This document shows, piece after piece, positions 26,820-35,816 of a stretch of DNA of 64,000 nt. Made by a program: the position numbers and the translations under genes. Numbering within the stretch: the first letter of the stretch is position 1; each line of letters begins with the position of its first letter. The notes under the pieces are model-generated. The model had not been told where the DNA came from. It saw only the letters and a list, made by a program, of their open reading frames with translations, and did not search any database. The DNA comes from Gemmatimonadota bacterium (GTDB lineage Bacteria; Gemmatimonadota; Gemmatimonadetes; Gemmatimonadales; Gemmatimonadaceae). The stretch lies in the NCBI GenBank assembly GCA_016719105.1, contig JADKAQ010000013.1:302639-366638 (forward strand). The letters are read 5' to 3'.

Positions 26820-27560
26820 TTAGGCCTGGGCCGACGTCGCCACCGCTACCGGGGCCGGTCCACGCAACGAGCGCAGCACCGCCGAGACGTGCCCGAGGTG
26901 GGTGGCCATCGCCGTCCCCGCCGCCTCGGCGTCCTGCCGCTCGACCGCCGCCACAATCTCGGCGTGGCTCCGGATGGCCCCGCCGATCTCGTCGCGGAAC
27001 CCCACCATGAAGACCCGCTCCGAGCGCAGCATCGTGAGCAGCGTCCGGCTGACGATCTCCAACACCGGATTGCCGGTCGCGCGCGCCAGCTCGTAGTGGA
27101 AGTCGCCGTCGGCGTCGATGAAGGCGCGCGTGAGGTGCTGCTGCGCTTCCATCGTGCGCATGTGGGCGCGCAGTCGCTCGATGTGCTCGGCCGTGCGGTG
27201 CTGCGCCGCCAGCCGCGCGATGGGCACCTCGAGGATCTCGCGCGCCTCCTGCAGATGCTCCGGCGTGTTGCGCGCATCGCGCAGCAACAGCGACATCGAT
27301 TCGACGACGTGATCCGTGGTCAGCGTGGCCACGAACGTCCCGCGCCCCACGTGCACCTCCACCAGCCCCTTCTCGGCGAGCGACTTGATCGCCTCGCGCA
27401 CCGCCGCGCGGCTCACGCCGAAGTGCGTCGCCAACTCCCGTTCGGCGGGGATGCGGTCGCCGGGCTTGAGTTCACCCGAGAGGATTTGCGCCTGCACGTG
27501 CTCCACGATCTCCTGGAACAGGCGCTCCTTGGGGCGGATCGGATCGAACGGGACGGACAT
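26820..27560 (-). CDS. GntR/FadR-family transcriptional regulator
   Basis: 246 residues from ATG 27560. The GntR winged helix is clear: LKPGDRIPAERELATHFGVS, RAAVREAIKSLAEKGLVEVH and GRGTFVA. The C-terminal all-helical FCD effector domain has DADGDFHYELARATGNPVLE and RSHAEIVAAVERQDAEAA, with the Asp/His residues that often coordinate a metal. FCD members respond to small carboxylates. No operator or target gene is apparent nearby. It is divergent from tsaC, so it may control that intergenic region. Confidence 0.88.
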   Translation of the reverse strand: MSVPFDPIRPKERLFQEIVEHVQAQILSGELKPGDRIPAERELATHFGVSRAAVREAIKSLAEKGLVEVHVGRGTFVATLTTDHVVESMSLLLRDARNTPEHLQEAREILEVPIARLAAQHRTAEHIERLRAHMRTMEAQQHLTRAFIDADGDFHYELARATGNPVLEIVSRTLLTMLRSERVFMVGFRDEIGGAIRSHAEIVAAVERQDAEAAGTAMATHLGHVSAVLRSLRGPAPVAVATSAQA

Positions 27561-27717
27561 GTGCGGTTGGCGAGACGGGCGGCTCACGAGCGGCGTTCGG
27601 GGTACCACGCCCCCTCGGGGAATGGCTCGCCCGCAACGTAGCCCGCGCGCCGTCCCCCGGCAAACGATCCCCGCGCGTGGGGCGACTAGATTTCGCCAAC
27701 CCGATCGCTCCCACTCC

Positions 27718-28761
27718 GTGCCGCCAGCCGACGCCCTCCCCCGCATCCTCGTCGCCGACCCCGCCGATCCCACCGCCTTTGCCGCGGCCATCGACGAGGG
27801 GGCGGCGGTGATTCGCGCGGGTGGTCTGGTCGCCTTTCCCACCGAGACGGTCTACGGGCTCGGTGCCAACGCGCTGAGTGAGACGGCGGTGCAGCGCATC
27901 TACGCCGCCAAGGGGCGACCGGCATTCAATCCGCTCATCGTCCACCTCGCCGACGTGTCGCAGCTTCCGACGGTCGCGCGCGCGGTGCCGCCGGTGGCGC
28001 ACACGCTCGCGCAGGCGTTCTGGCCCGGGCCGCTCACCCTGGTCCTCCCGCGCGTCCTGTCGCTTCCCGATGCGGTCAGTGCGGGGCTCGACACCGTGGG
28101 GGTGCGCGTCCCCTCGCACCCGGTGGCCCACGCCCTCATCGCCCGCGCCGGAGTCCCGATCGCCGCGCCGAGTGCGAACGCCTTCACGCGCGTCTCGGCC
28201 ACCACCGCCGCGCACGTCGTGGCCCAACTGGGCGCAGCGGTCGACCTGGTCCTCGATGGCGGGGCGACCAGCGTGGGGATCGAGTCCACCGTGGTCGACG
28301 TCACCGGCGCGCGCCCCGTGCTGTTGCGGCTGGGTGGGGTGACGCGCGAGGCGCTGGAGCGCGTCATCGGCCCGGTCGATGTCGTTAGGCACGCCCCGGC
28401 GGGGGAGGCCCCGCGACCGTCGCCGGGGATGATCGACCGGCACTACGCCCCGCGCGCGCGTTTGCACCCCTTCGCCGACGACGACCGCCCGCGGGTCTGG
28501 GGGCGCCTGGCCGCACTCGAAGACGCAGGGGTTCGCACCGGCCTCGTCGCCTTCGACGTCGAGGACCATGCCGCGACCGTGGCGATCGAGATGCCGCGCG
28601 ACGCCTCGGGCTACGCGCGGATGCTCTACGCGGCCTTGCACGCGCTCGACGCCGCCGGCTGTTCGGTGGCGTTCGTCGAGGCGATTCCCGATGGCGACGC
28701 GTGGGAGGCGATCGCCGATCGGTTGCGGCGCGCCGGACTCGCCCCTCCGGGCGACACGTGA
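27718..28761 (+). CDS. tsaC: Threonylcarbamoyl-AMP synthase, long Sua5 form
   Basis: 347 residues from GTG 27718. The YrdC/TsaC domain covers residues 15-215: GGLVAFPTETVYGLGANAL, RIYAAKGRPAFNPLIVH, WPGPLTLVLPR and APSANAFTRVSATTAAHV. A linker with SPGMIDRHYAPRARL leads to the C-terminal Sua5 domain. The enzyme makes the TC-AMP used for tRNA t6A37 modification. The two-domain Sua5 form is fully present. It is transcribed divergently from the FadR-type gene. Confidence 0.93.
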   Translation: MPPADALPRILVADPADPTAFAAAIDEGAAVIRAGGLVAFPTETVYGLGANALSETAVQRIYAAKGRPAFNPLIVHLADVSQLPTVARAVPPVAHTLAQAFWPGPLTLVLPRVLSLPDAVSAGLDTVGVRVPSHPVAHALIARAGVPIAAPSANAFTRVSATTAAHVVAQLGAAVDLVLDGGATSVGIESTVVDVTGARPVLLRLGGVTREALERVIGPVDVVRHAPAGEAPRPSPGMIDRHYAPRARLHPFADDDRPRVWGRLAALEDAGVRTGLVAFDVEDHAATVAIEMPRDASGYARMLYAALHALDAAGCSVAFVEAIPDGDAWEAIADRLRRAGLAPPGDT

Positions 28762-28866
28762 GCGCCCCCCCTACCGTTCGGCGCGGCGGTCACGTCGCGA
28801 GAACGAACCGATGGGGCGCGGCGTTGATCGCCTAGCGCGCTCTTCACTTCCTTCCTGCCGCCGCGT

Positions 28867-29766
28867 ATGCCCTGGCTCAACTACCATCACCTGCTCTACT
28901 TCTGGACCGTCGCCCGCACCGGAAGCGTGACCAAGGCGTGCCAGGAGTTGCACCTCACGCAGCCGGCCGTGAGCGCGCAGATCCGGATGCTCGAGCGCGC
29001 CTTCGGGGAGAAGCTCTTCGTCAAGCGCGGGCGCAACCTCGCGCTCACCGACGTCGGGCGCCTCGTCTATCGCTACGCCGACGAGATCTTCCTGCTCGGG
29101 CGCGAGATGCAGGAGACGCTGGCGGGGCGACCGAGCGGGCGCCCGCAGCGACTGGTGGTCGGTGTCTGCGACCAGGTCCCCAAGCTCATCGCCTTCCGCC
29201 TGCTGGAGCCGGTGCTGCGCCAGGGCGACGCCGTGCACCTGGTGCTGCGCGACGACAAGCCGGAACGGCTCTTTGCCGACCTGGCCATCCACTCGCTCGA
29301 CCTGGTGATCTCCGATACCCCGGTGGGGGCGAGTGCGAAGGTGCGCGCCTTCAACCACTTGTTAGGCGAGACCGACGTCACGATCTACGGCGCGCCGGCG
29401 CTGGCCGCCCACTACCGCAAGCGCTTTCCCGAATCGCTGGCGGGGGCGCCCTTCCTCCTCCCCACCGAGGGAACGACGCTGCATCGGTCGCTCGCCGCCT
29501 GGTTCGACTCGATCGGGGTGCGTCCGAACATCGTCGCCGAGATCGACGACAGTGCGGTGCTCAAGGTCTTCGGGCAAGGGGGGATCGGGCTCTTCGCCTC
29601 GCCGACCGCCATCGAAGCCGACGTGATGCAGCAGTACGGGGTGAAGCCGGTGGGGCGCGTCGAGTCCATCAAGGAGCGCTTTTACGCCATCTCCATCGAG
29701 CGCAGGATCACGCACCCGGTGGTCAAGGAAATCACGTCCGAGGCGCGCGTTCACCTCTTCGGGTGA
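28867..29766 (+). CDS. nhaR: LysR-family transcriptional regulator, NhaR-like
   Basis: 299 residues. The N-terminal helix-turn-helix MPWLNYHHLLYFWTVARTGS, HLTQPAVSAQIRMLERAFGE and RNLALTDVGRLVYRYADEIF is distinctive of NhaR rather than of LysR proteins in general. The C-terminal periplasmic-binding-like domain continues to VHLFG. In enteric bacteria NhaR activates a Na+/H+ antiporter gene in response to Na+. No antiporter gene is next to it here, so its target is unknown. A GTTAGGC word lies in the LLGE codons. Confidence 0.85.
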   Translation: MPWLNYHHLLYFWTVARTGSVTKACQELHLTQPAVSAQIRMLERAFGEKLFVKRGRNLALTDVGRLVYRYADEIFLLGREMQETLAGRPSGRPQRLVVGVCDQVPKLIAFRLLEPVLRQGDAVHLVLRDDKPERLFADLAIHSLDLVISDTPVGASAKVRAFNHLLGETDVTIYGAPALAAHYRKRFPESLAGAPFLLPTEGTTLHRSLAAWFDSIGVRPNIVAEIDDSAVLKVFGQGGIGLFASPTAIEADVMQQYGVKPVGRVESIKERFYAISIERRITHPVVKEITSEARVHLFG

Positions 29767-29787
29767 GTGGTCGGCGAGCGCGATGGC

Positions 29788-30243
29788 TCAGAAGCGCTCG
29801 CCCTTGGCCTCGCGCACCGCGCTCCCCACCGCCCGCACGCGCGACCACATCGTGTGGAAGAAGGTCGCGATCCCCATCACCTGCAACGTCCCGGCGACGA
29901 CCACCGCGGCGCGCAGCAGCGGCGCCTGGCTCCAGATCCGCCCAGATTCCCCCGCCAGACGCAACGCCGTCCCGATCGCCATGCACCAGTAGGCCACCTC
30001 GGCCAGGCGCGGATCGTAGCGACGGTCTTCCTTGTCAGGGCGCGGGAAGAGCCAGAGGGCGACCCCTTGGATCATCATCATCACGAAGCCCACCAGGATG
30101 GCGTGCGTGTGGGCCGAGACCTGATACGGCGATGGCCACGAGCGCCCGAGCTCGCGCTGCACCAGGCTCACCAGCCCGAGCACGAGGCCAATGGCCAAGA
30201 AGCCGATCGCGGTCTTGATGTAGCGACGGACGATGCGGTGCAC
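29788..30243 (-). CDS. Short haem-copper oxidase subunit I-like membrane protein
   Basis: 151 residues with four transmembrane helices. SAHTHAILVGFVMMMIQGVA corresponds to helix II of cbb3/NorB-type subunit I, where the His is an axial ligand of low-spin haem b. Helices that would hold the CuB and high-spin haem ligands are absent. It is a relative of the protein at 30770-31222 (shared AHxHxxLxGFVxMMIxGVA and similar W/P positions). It may bind one haem and act as an accessory or sensor protein. It is the last gene of a three-gene operon. Confidence 0.65.
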   Translation of the reverse strand: MHRIVRRYIKTAIGFLAIGLVLGLVSLVQRELGRSWPSPYQVSAHTHAILVGFVMMMIQGVALWLFPRPDKEDRRYDPRLAEVAYWCMAIGTALRLAGESGRIWSQAPLLRAAVVVAGTLQVMGIATFFHTMWSRVRAVGSAVREAKGERF

Positions 30244-30256
30244 GGCCCGGGACTCG

Positions 30257-30751
30257 TCAGGCGCGCACGAGACGAACGGCGGCCACCACCACGCCTAACG
30301 CGGCGATGGCCCCGAATCGCGCCAGCAGCACCACGCGCCGGCGAATCGCGGCCCCGTCAGGGCGAGCGTCCAGTTCCCGCGCCCTGGACGGCGAGAGCGC
30401 CACGTCGTGCACCAGGCTCAGGACGAGCATCAGCGTCACCAGCCCCAGCTTCCACCCTAACGCCAGCCCCACCCCCGCGCTCCAGAAGGCGCGACTGGAG
30501 AGGAGCGACCACGCCAGCCAACCACGATACCAGAGGAGCCACGTCCCGCTGAGCAGGAGGAGGATCACCGCCCCCCACCCTACCGTGCGAAAGCGCAAGC
30601 CGATCGCCTCCCACAGCGCGGTGCGCAGCGAGGGCGGCTCCACCGTGCGCAGCGCGGGGGCTCCGACCAGTGCGATGAAGAGCACGCCGCCGATCCAGGT
30701 GACGGCCGCCAGGATGTGCAGCGTGACGAGGGTGAAGTAGAGCGTGCGCAC
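30257..30751 (-). CDS. CopD-like/DUF-type four-helix membrane protein
   Basis: 164 residues, GTG start, four to five hydrophobic segments: LVTLHILAAVTWIGGVLFIA, VGWGAVILLLLSGTWLLW, VGLALGWKLGLVTLMLVLSL and the C-terminal GAIAALGVVVAAV. The first helix with HILAAVTWIGG and a His in LVLSLVHDVAL match the CopD/YkoX-like superfamily of copper or haem membrane proteins. It lies between the two short subunit I-like genes with 13- and 18-base gaps, so the three are one operon. Confidence 0.65.
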   Translation of the reverse strand: MRTLYFTLVTLHILAAVTWIGGVLFIALVGAPALRTVEPPSLRTALWEAIGLRFRTVGWGAVILLLLSGTWLLWYRGWLAWSLLSSRAFWSAGVGLALGWKLGLVTLMLVLSLVHDVALSPSRARELDARPDGAAIRRRVVLLARFGAIAALGVVVAAVRLVRA

Positions 30752-30769
30752 CGGACCGTGGCTCGGGCG

Positions 30770-31222
30770 TCAGTCGGGCTGGATGAGGGGGAGCCCCGAG
30801 GGGCGCCGCTGGACGCGCTGCAGCACCCTGGGCCCATCGATGGTGCGCCAGAGGTTGTAGATGAAGAGGTAGGCACCGATGGCCGAGAAGATGCCGCCGG
30901 CTCCCTGCACCGGGTAGGCGCGCGCGCCGATGTGGGGGATGAGCGCAAAGCCGATGGACAGCGTCGCCAGGCCGAGGTTGGCCACCCAGAAGTGGATCGC
31001 GGCCAGTCGCTTGTCGTGCAGCGGGTGCCCCATGAAGCGCGGGATCACGTGATAGGCAACGCCGAAGATCATCATCGAGACGAAGCCCAGCAGGTTCATG
31101 TGGAAGTGGGCCGTGCGGTAGATGGCCGCGTGAGGCCACGACGACATCACCGCCCCCAGGGTGACGCCGATCCCGAACCAAGTGAGGCTCGACTTGAGGA
31201 ATGCCTTCGAGAACCAGTCCAT
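30770..31222 (-). CDS. Short haem-copper oxidase subunit I-like membrane protein (paralogue)
   Basis: 150 residues, four helices. TAHFHMNLLGFVSMMIFGVA followed by YHVIPRFMGHPLHDKRLA resembles NorB/CcoN helix II and the following loop. A second region reads AIHFWVANLGLATLSIGFAL. As in its paralogue at 29788, only the low-spin haem side of subunit I is kept. The gene is first in the operon and is transcribed divergently from ppk2 (31359). Confidence 0.65.
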   Translation of the reverse strand: MDWFSKAFLKSSLTWFGIGVTLGAVMSSWPHAAIYRTAHFHMNLLGFVSMMIFGVAYHVIPRFMGHPLHDKRLAAIHFWVANLGLATLSIGFALIPHIGARAYPVQGAGGIFSAIGAYLFIYNLWRTIDGPRVLQRVQRRPSGLPLIQPD

Positions 31223-31358
31223 CGGTCACTCCTGTCGCACGGTCACGGGTCGCGGATTCGTCATTCGGCGCGCAATATCAGAGGAGCCGATCGCCGCTCG
31301 CGTGCGGGATCTCCCCACCCAACCGGCGACATTCCCTGAAATGCGGCATAACGCATAT

Positions 31359-32169
31359 ATGATTCTCAAGCCCATCGATCCCTCAGACGCGCTTCCCGCT
31401 CGCCGACGGCACCGCCAAGGCCCCGAAGGGGCTCCCCACGGGCGACGACCTCAAGCGTCTCCTCTCGGTCGAACAGCAGCGGCTGGGCGAGCTGCAGTCG
31501 GCCTTCTATGCAGATCGCCGTCACGCGCTGCTGGTGGTCCTGCAGGGGCGCGATGCCTCGGGGAAGGACGGGACGATCCGCTCCGTCTTCGACGCCTGCA
31601 ACCCGCAGGGATGCCAGGTCGCCTCGTTCAAGGCCCCCACCGACCTCGAACTCTCCCACGATTTCCTCTGGCGCGTGCACCAGGTGGTGCCACCGAAGGG
31701 GATGATCGGGATCTTCAACCGCTCACACTACGAAGACGTCCTCGTGGTGCGCGTGAAGAACTTCGTCCCCAAGAGCGTCTGGAGCCGGCGCTACCGGCAG
31801 ATCAACGACTTCGAGCAGATGCTCACCGAGAACGGCGTCGTGATCCTCAAGTTCTTCCTGCACATCTCCAAGGAAGAGCAGCGGGAGCAGTTCCTCGAGC
31901 GGCTCACCGATCCGACCAAGAACTGGAAGTTCCGCGCCGGCGACCTCGACGACCGCGCGCTCTGGGGTGAGTACACGCGGGCCTACCGGGATGCCCTGCG
32001 GAAGTGCAGCACCAAGGCGGCGCCGTGGTACCTCGTGCCGTCGGACAATCGCACGGCGCGCAACTACCTCATCACGCGGGTGATCGCCGAGACGCTCGCC
32101 GGGCTCAGGCCGGAGTATCCGCGGGCGTCGAAGGAGATCCTGGCCTTGAAGGGGCAGCTCGGGCGGTAG
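31359..32169 (+). pseudogene. Polyphosphate kinase 2 (PPK2 family) with a single-base frameshift near the start
   Basis: The main frame holds a nearly complete PPK2: RFPLADGTAKAPKGLPTGDD, Walker A LQGRDASGKDGTIRS, the Walker B/lid FNRSHYEDVLVVRVKN, LKFFLHISKEEQREQFLERL and WYLVPSDNRTARNYLI. This frame lacks a start codon upstream. The fitting start, ATG 31359 (MILKPIDPSD), is one base out of frame. Removing a G in gacgcgcttc gives PSDRFPLADG. The span is 811 bases, one over a multiple of three. PPK2 makes nucleotides from polyphosphate, or the reverse. Without the indel it would be about 269 residues and functional. Confidence 0.75.
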
Positions 32170-32210
32170 CGCACGCGAGCCTGGGACCGTTGGCGAGGAG
32201 GGTAAGGGCA

Positions 32211-32329
32211 AAAGCAAGACACGGGGGTTCACGGAGGAGACACGGGGGTTCACGGAGGACGACGCGGCGCGCGCGCGAGCCGTCTCCGTGAACCCCCGTG
32301 ATACCCCGTGAACCCCCGTGTCGTGCTTT
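32211..32329. repeat. Dispersed inverted-repeat element, copy A
   Basis: Two direct units of GACACGGGGGTTCACGGAGG on the left (32217-32259) are followed by a GC-rich loop and two inverted units (about 32283-32322). The ends AAAGCA (32211) and TGCTTT (32329) are also complementary. The whole 119-bp segment can fold into one long hairpin. It sits in the 5' region of the caspase gene. Related copies are at 34646, 35557 and 43061. Confidence 0.8.
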
Positions 32330-32395
32330 CGGGGACCCCGCCCTCCAGCGCAGGCCTGCCAGCTCAAGCGCCCCAGTGCCGCGCCGATACTCCCT

Positions 32396-34639
32396 ATGAT
32401 GGAGTATCCCGCCGCGCCCCCCCCGGATGCTGCCGCAACGCGCTCCGCTCGTGCCGGAGTCGCTGGCGCACGCCCGTCAGAGGCGGGGCTGGCCGCGCGC
32501 ATCGTCTCGCAGGCGGCGCTGACGCTCCTCCTCGCCGCCGTCGCCCTCGCCGCCCAGGTGCCGCAACGGTGGACGCTCGGTGACTCGCGCGAGCGCGTCC
32601 GACAGGTGCAAGGCCCCCCCGACCTCATCGAGCGGCTCACGTCGCTCAATCGCGAAGTCTGGAGCTACCGCACCAGCTCCGTGACCTTCGATCCGCGCAC
32701 GGGGCACGTGGTGGAGTACGTGGACGCCGAGCGCCTCCTCAAGGTGGCCCTCGTCCCCACGGCGCGCCCCGCCGGCAACGCCGCCGCGGTGCGCTTGCGC
32801 TCGCCCCTCACCCTCGGCGCCTCGCGCGACGATGTGCTCAGGCGCTACGGTTCCCCCTGGGCCTACACGCGAGATGCCGGCGCGCGACACGCCTTTCTCG
32901 CCTACGGCCGCAGCGTCGTGCGCCTCACCGTGGCCGACGACCGGGTCTCGGGGTGGATCGTGCGCGACTCGGCCATCCGCGTCGAGGCGCGCGAACTCGT
33001 CGAGGGGGAGCAGGCGATGCTCGTGCGGCGGGGCACCGGCGAGGCGCGCCAGGCGGCCGCGCCCGCGACGCTCCGCGGGAGCGTACGCTGGCGCGACGAC
33101 GATGGCGATGGTGCGCTGGCGCCCGGCGAAGGGGTGAGCCTCACCCTCGCCGTGACCAACGATGGCCCGGGGGAGGGGCGTGGCGTCAGAGGATCGCTCC
33201 GCATCGAGTCGCCGGCGTCGGGGGTCACCGCCTCGATCGCCCCTGCCGCGGTGACCATCGCCAGCGGCATCACGCGCGACTTCACCTTTCGACTCACCGC
33301 CGACAGTGCGCAGTCGGCGACCGAGGTCGTCGTGGTGGCGAGCGCCAGCGAGGCCAACGGCTTCGACCTGGCCCCCGCCCTGCGCCTGCGCATCCCGGCG
33401 CGTGTCGCCGGGGCGCCGCAGATCGTGGTGCGCGACACGCGCATCGACGACGCGTCGCGCGACGGTCGCCTCGCGCCGCGCGAGATCGCCGACGTCACCA
33501 TTCGCCTCGCCAACACCGGGACGGCCCCCACCCCGCCGCTGCGCGCGCGGCTCTGGCGCGGGGGCGACCTCTTCCTGGCCGCCGGCGCACGCGACACCTT
33601 CTCGTTAGGTGCGCTCCCCGCCGGTGGAGAGTCGACCGTTTCGCTCGCCGTGTACACCAACAGCCGCGCCGCCGACACCGGGCTGCGGCTCGAACTGGCC
33701 GATGCGCGGGGACGCGTCCTCGCGCGCCTCCCCATCGACCTCCCTGTGACCGGACGCGCAAGCGGGGTGCTGGACGTCGTCGCCACCCCCGACAGCGCCG
33801 CCGCCACCCGGGCCAGCGCACGCACGCCGAGCGCCGACGTGGATCGCGAACTCCCGCGCGCCGCCACCCGACGCCCCGACGCCATCGCCGTCGTCCTGGG
33901 GGTCGAGCGATACAAGGCGCTGCCAGACGCCCGCTTCGCCGAGCGCGACGCGGCACTCATGCGTCGGTATGCCGTCGAGGCGTTAGGCATCAACGACGAC
34001 GTCGAGCACCTGTACGCCCGGACCGGCGCCGACGTCACGGGGGGCGAGCTGCGCAAGCTCTTCGGGGAGACCGGCTGGCTCGCACGTCGGGTGACCGCCA
34101 ACACCGACCTCGTGATCTACTGGGCCGGGCATGGCGCCCCCGACGCCGCGCGGCGGGCGCCGTACCTCCTCCCGTTCGACGCCGACCCCGCCTTCGTCAC
34201 CGAGACGGGCTACGCGTTAGGCGACCTGTACGACCGCCTCGCCCGCCTCCCGGCGCGCTCGATCACCATCATCCTCGACGCCTGCTTCAGCGGGCTCACG
34301 CGCGCGGGCGAGGCGCTGGCCGCCGGGGCGCGCCCCACCGTGCTCTCCATCGAGCACCCGGCACTCGTCAGGCGCCAGATGGGGGTCATCACCGCCTCCC
34401 GCGGCGCCCAGTCCGCCGGCGACCTCCCGGAGGCACGCCACGGCCTGCTCACGTACTGGGTGGCCCGCGGGCTGCGCGGCGAAGCCGACACCGACGCCAA
34501 CCACATCATCACGATCGCCGAGCTGGGACGCTTCGCCGAGCGGAACGTGCGGGAGACCGCCGCGCGCCTCAACAGAGACCAACGCCCCCTGGTGATCTCC
34601 CGCGACAGCACCACGGTGGTCGCCAAACTCGCCCCGTGA
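32396..34639 (+). CDS. Exported caspase-like (C14) peptidase with a CARDB-like middle region
   Basis: 747 residues from ATG ATG at 32396. An N-terminal hydrophobic segment (AALTLLLAAVALAAQVPQ) suggests a signal or anchor. Residues about 60-200 form an unrecognised domain. Residues about 220-440 look like two Ig-like/CARDB domains (SLTLAVTNDGPGEG, VTIRLANTGTAPTPPL). The C-terminal caspase domain begins IAVVLGVERYKALPDA. The catalytic His (about 579) is in IYWAGHGAPD and the Cys (about 630) in IILDACFSGL, so the dyad is intact. Bacterial caspases often act in signalling or regulated proteolysis. The next two genes encode LPP20/FlgT-like envelope proteins. Confidence 0.85.
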   Translation: MMEYPAAPPPDAAATRSARAGVAGARPSEAGLAARIVSQAALTLLLAAVALAAQVPQRWTLGDSRERVRQVQGPPDLIERLTSLNREVWSYRTSSVTFDPRTGHVVEYVDAERLLKVALVPTARPAGNAAAVRLRSPLTLGASRDDVLRRYGSPWAYTRDAGARHAFLAYGRSVVRLTVADDRVSGWIVRDSAIRVEARELVEGEQAMLVRRGTGEARQAAAPATLRGSVRWRDDDGDGALAPGEGVSLTLAVTNDGPGEGRGVRGSLRIESPASGVTASIAPAAVTIASGITRDFTFRLTADSAQSATEVVVVASASEANGFDLAPALRLRIPARVAGAPQIVVRDTRIDDASRDGRLAPREIADVTIRLANTGTAPTPPLRARLWRGGDLFLAAGARDTFSLGALPAGGESTVSLAVYTNSRAADTGLRLELADARGRVLARLPIDLPVTGRASGVLDVVATPDSAAATRASARTPSADVDRELPRAATRRPDAIAVVLGVERYKALPDARFAERDAALMRRYAVEALGINDDVEHLYARTGADVTGGELRKLFGETGWLARRVTANTDLVIYWAGHGAPDAARRAPYLLPFDADPAFVTETGYALGDLYDRLARLPARSITIILDACFSGLTRAGEALAAGARPTVLSIEHPALVRRQMGVITASRGAQSAGDLPEARHGLLTYWVARGLRGEADTDANHIITIAELGRFAERNVRETAARLNRDQRPLVISRDSTTVVAKLAP

Positions 34640-34645
34640 GGTCCG

Positions 34646-34685
34646 CTCCGTGAACCTCCGTGTTCCCTCCGTGAACCTCCGTGTC
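34646..34685. repeat. Dispersed element, half copy C (right arm only)
   Basis: CTCCGTGAACCTCCGTG and a second CTCCGTGAACCTCCGTGTC form one arm of the element seen whole at 32211 and 43061. No matching left arm is present. It overlaps the start of the next gene and supplies its first codons. Confidence 0.75.
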
Positions 34686-35531
34686 AGGCTGTTCGCCGTT
34701 GGCCTTTGCCTCGCGGCAAGTGCGAGCACGGCGCGCGCGCAGGGCGCCGACACCGTCACGGTCGAGCAGCGCATCCTGATGACCCCCGACCTGACGCCGG
34801 CCGACGCCCGTCGCCGCGCCATCGACGCCGCGCTCGCCGACGCCGTGCGGCGGGTGGCCGGGGTGCGCGTGCAGTCGAATGCCCTCAGCACCCTCGACGA
34901 ACGCGGCACGCGCCTCGACTCGCGCTACACGAGCGTCATCGCCCTCGACGCCGCGGCCCGCGCCGTGGACTACCGGGTCACCGCCGAAGAATGGGAGACG
35001 CGGCGCATCGACGGCGCGTCGCAACTCTACCTGCACCTCACCCTGCGCGCCGTGGTCGAGCGGGAAGTCGGGACGTCGGACGCGGCCTTCACTGTCGAGG
35101 TCTCGCTCAATGCCCCGCGCTTCGACGTGCGGGACGACGTCGCCAGCCGCAACGACGAGATCATCGCCACGGTGCGCAGCTCACGCTCGGCGCACCTGGC
35201 GCTCTTCACCATTGCCGGCGACAGCGCGCAGCGGCTCTTTCCCAATGCCTATCTCCCGGTGGCGACCGCCGACTCCGGGCGCACGAGCGAGTGGCCCGAT
35301 CCCGAGTGGCGCGAACGCGGCCTGCGGCTGCGGGCCACGCTCCCGCCGCAGGTGGACGAGCGGCGGGAGCTACTGCTGGTGGTCGCCACGCGTGGACCCG
35401 TGGCACCACCGGCGGCGTCGCTCTCGGTGATGGAGCTGCAGCGGTGGCTGGTGCGGATTCCGTTGCAGGACCGGGCGATGGGGATGGCGGTGTATGACGT
35501 TAGGCGGAGTGCGGCTGGGGGGCGGCGCTGA
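34650..35531 (+). CDS. Secreted protein with FlgT/LPP20-like and DUF4384-like regions
   Basis: About 293 residues. A signal peptide (RLFAVGLCLAASASTARAQ) precedes residues 35-150, which resemble the LPP20/FlgT-N type fold: MTPDLTPADARRRAIDAALA and ADAVRRVAGVRVQSNA. The second half (DEIIATVRSSRSAHLALFTI, AQRLFPNAY) matches the DUF4384 pattern, a domain often found beside caspases. The start is GTG 34650 or GTG 34671. Both lie in repeat copy C, so the repeat encodes NLRVPSVNLRV. It begins about 10 bases after the caspase stop and is probably co-transcribed with it. Confidence 0.7.
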   Translation: MNLRVPSVNLRVRLFAVGLCLAASASTARAQGADTVTVEQRILMTPDLTPADARRRAIDAALADAVRRVAGVRVQSNALSTLDERGTRLDSRYTSVIALDAAARAVDYRVTAEEWETRRIDGASQLYLHLTLRAVVEREVGTSDAAFTVEVSLNAPRFDVRDDVASRNDEIIATVRSSRSAHLALFTIAGDSAQRLFPNAYLPVATADSGRTSEWPDPEWRERGLRLRATLPPQVDERRELLLVVATRGPVAPPAASLSVMELQRWLVRIPLQDRAMGMAVYDVRRSAAGGRR

Positions 35532-35556
35532 TTGCGACGGGTGATGCACTTGGGAG

Positions 35557-35816
35557 AAGCTTGACACGGAGGTTCACGGGGGGAACACGGGGGTTCACGG
35601 GGGAACGGCTTGACAGCCAGCGACGCCTGACGCCGTGCGCTCTTTGTAGTTCCCCGTGTTCTCGATCCTCCTCTCTGATCTCTGCGGTAGGGGTCTTCAA
35701 CTGCACTCACCGCAGAGAACACAGAGAAGAAACGAGAACACGGGGATGACCAGCCGCCCCTTCGTTCTCCTCCGTGAACCCCCGTGTTCCCCCCGTGAAC
35801 CCCCGTGTCGTGCTTT
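35557..35816. repeat. Dispersed inverted-repeat element, copy B, with a nested second inverted repeat
   Basis: The outer arms are at 35557-35607 (CTTGACACGGAGGTTCACGG and a second unit) and 35769-35816. Between them lies a second, unrelated inverted repeat: CCCCGTGTTCTCG (35652-35664) pairs with CGAGAACACGGGG (35733-35745), and CTCTGCGGT (35680-35688) pairs with ACCGCAGAG (35709-35717). The 260-bp element separates the DUF4384-like gene from the lipoprotein gene. Confidence 0.78.
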
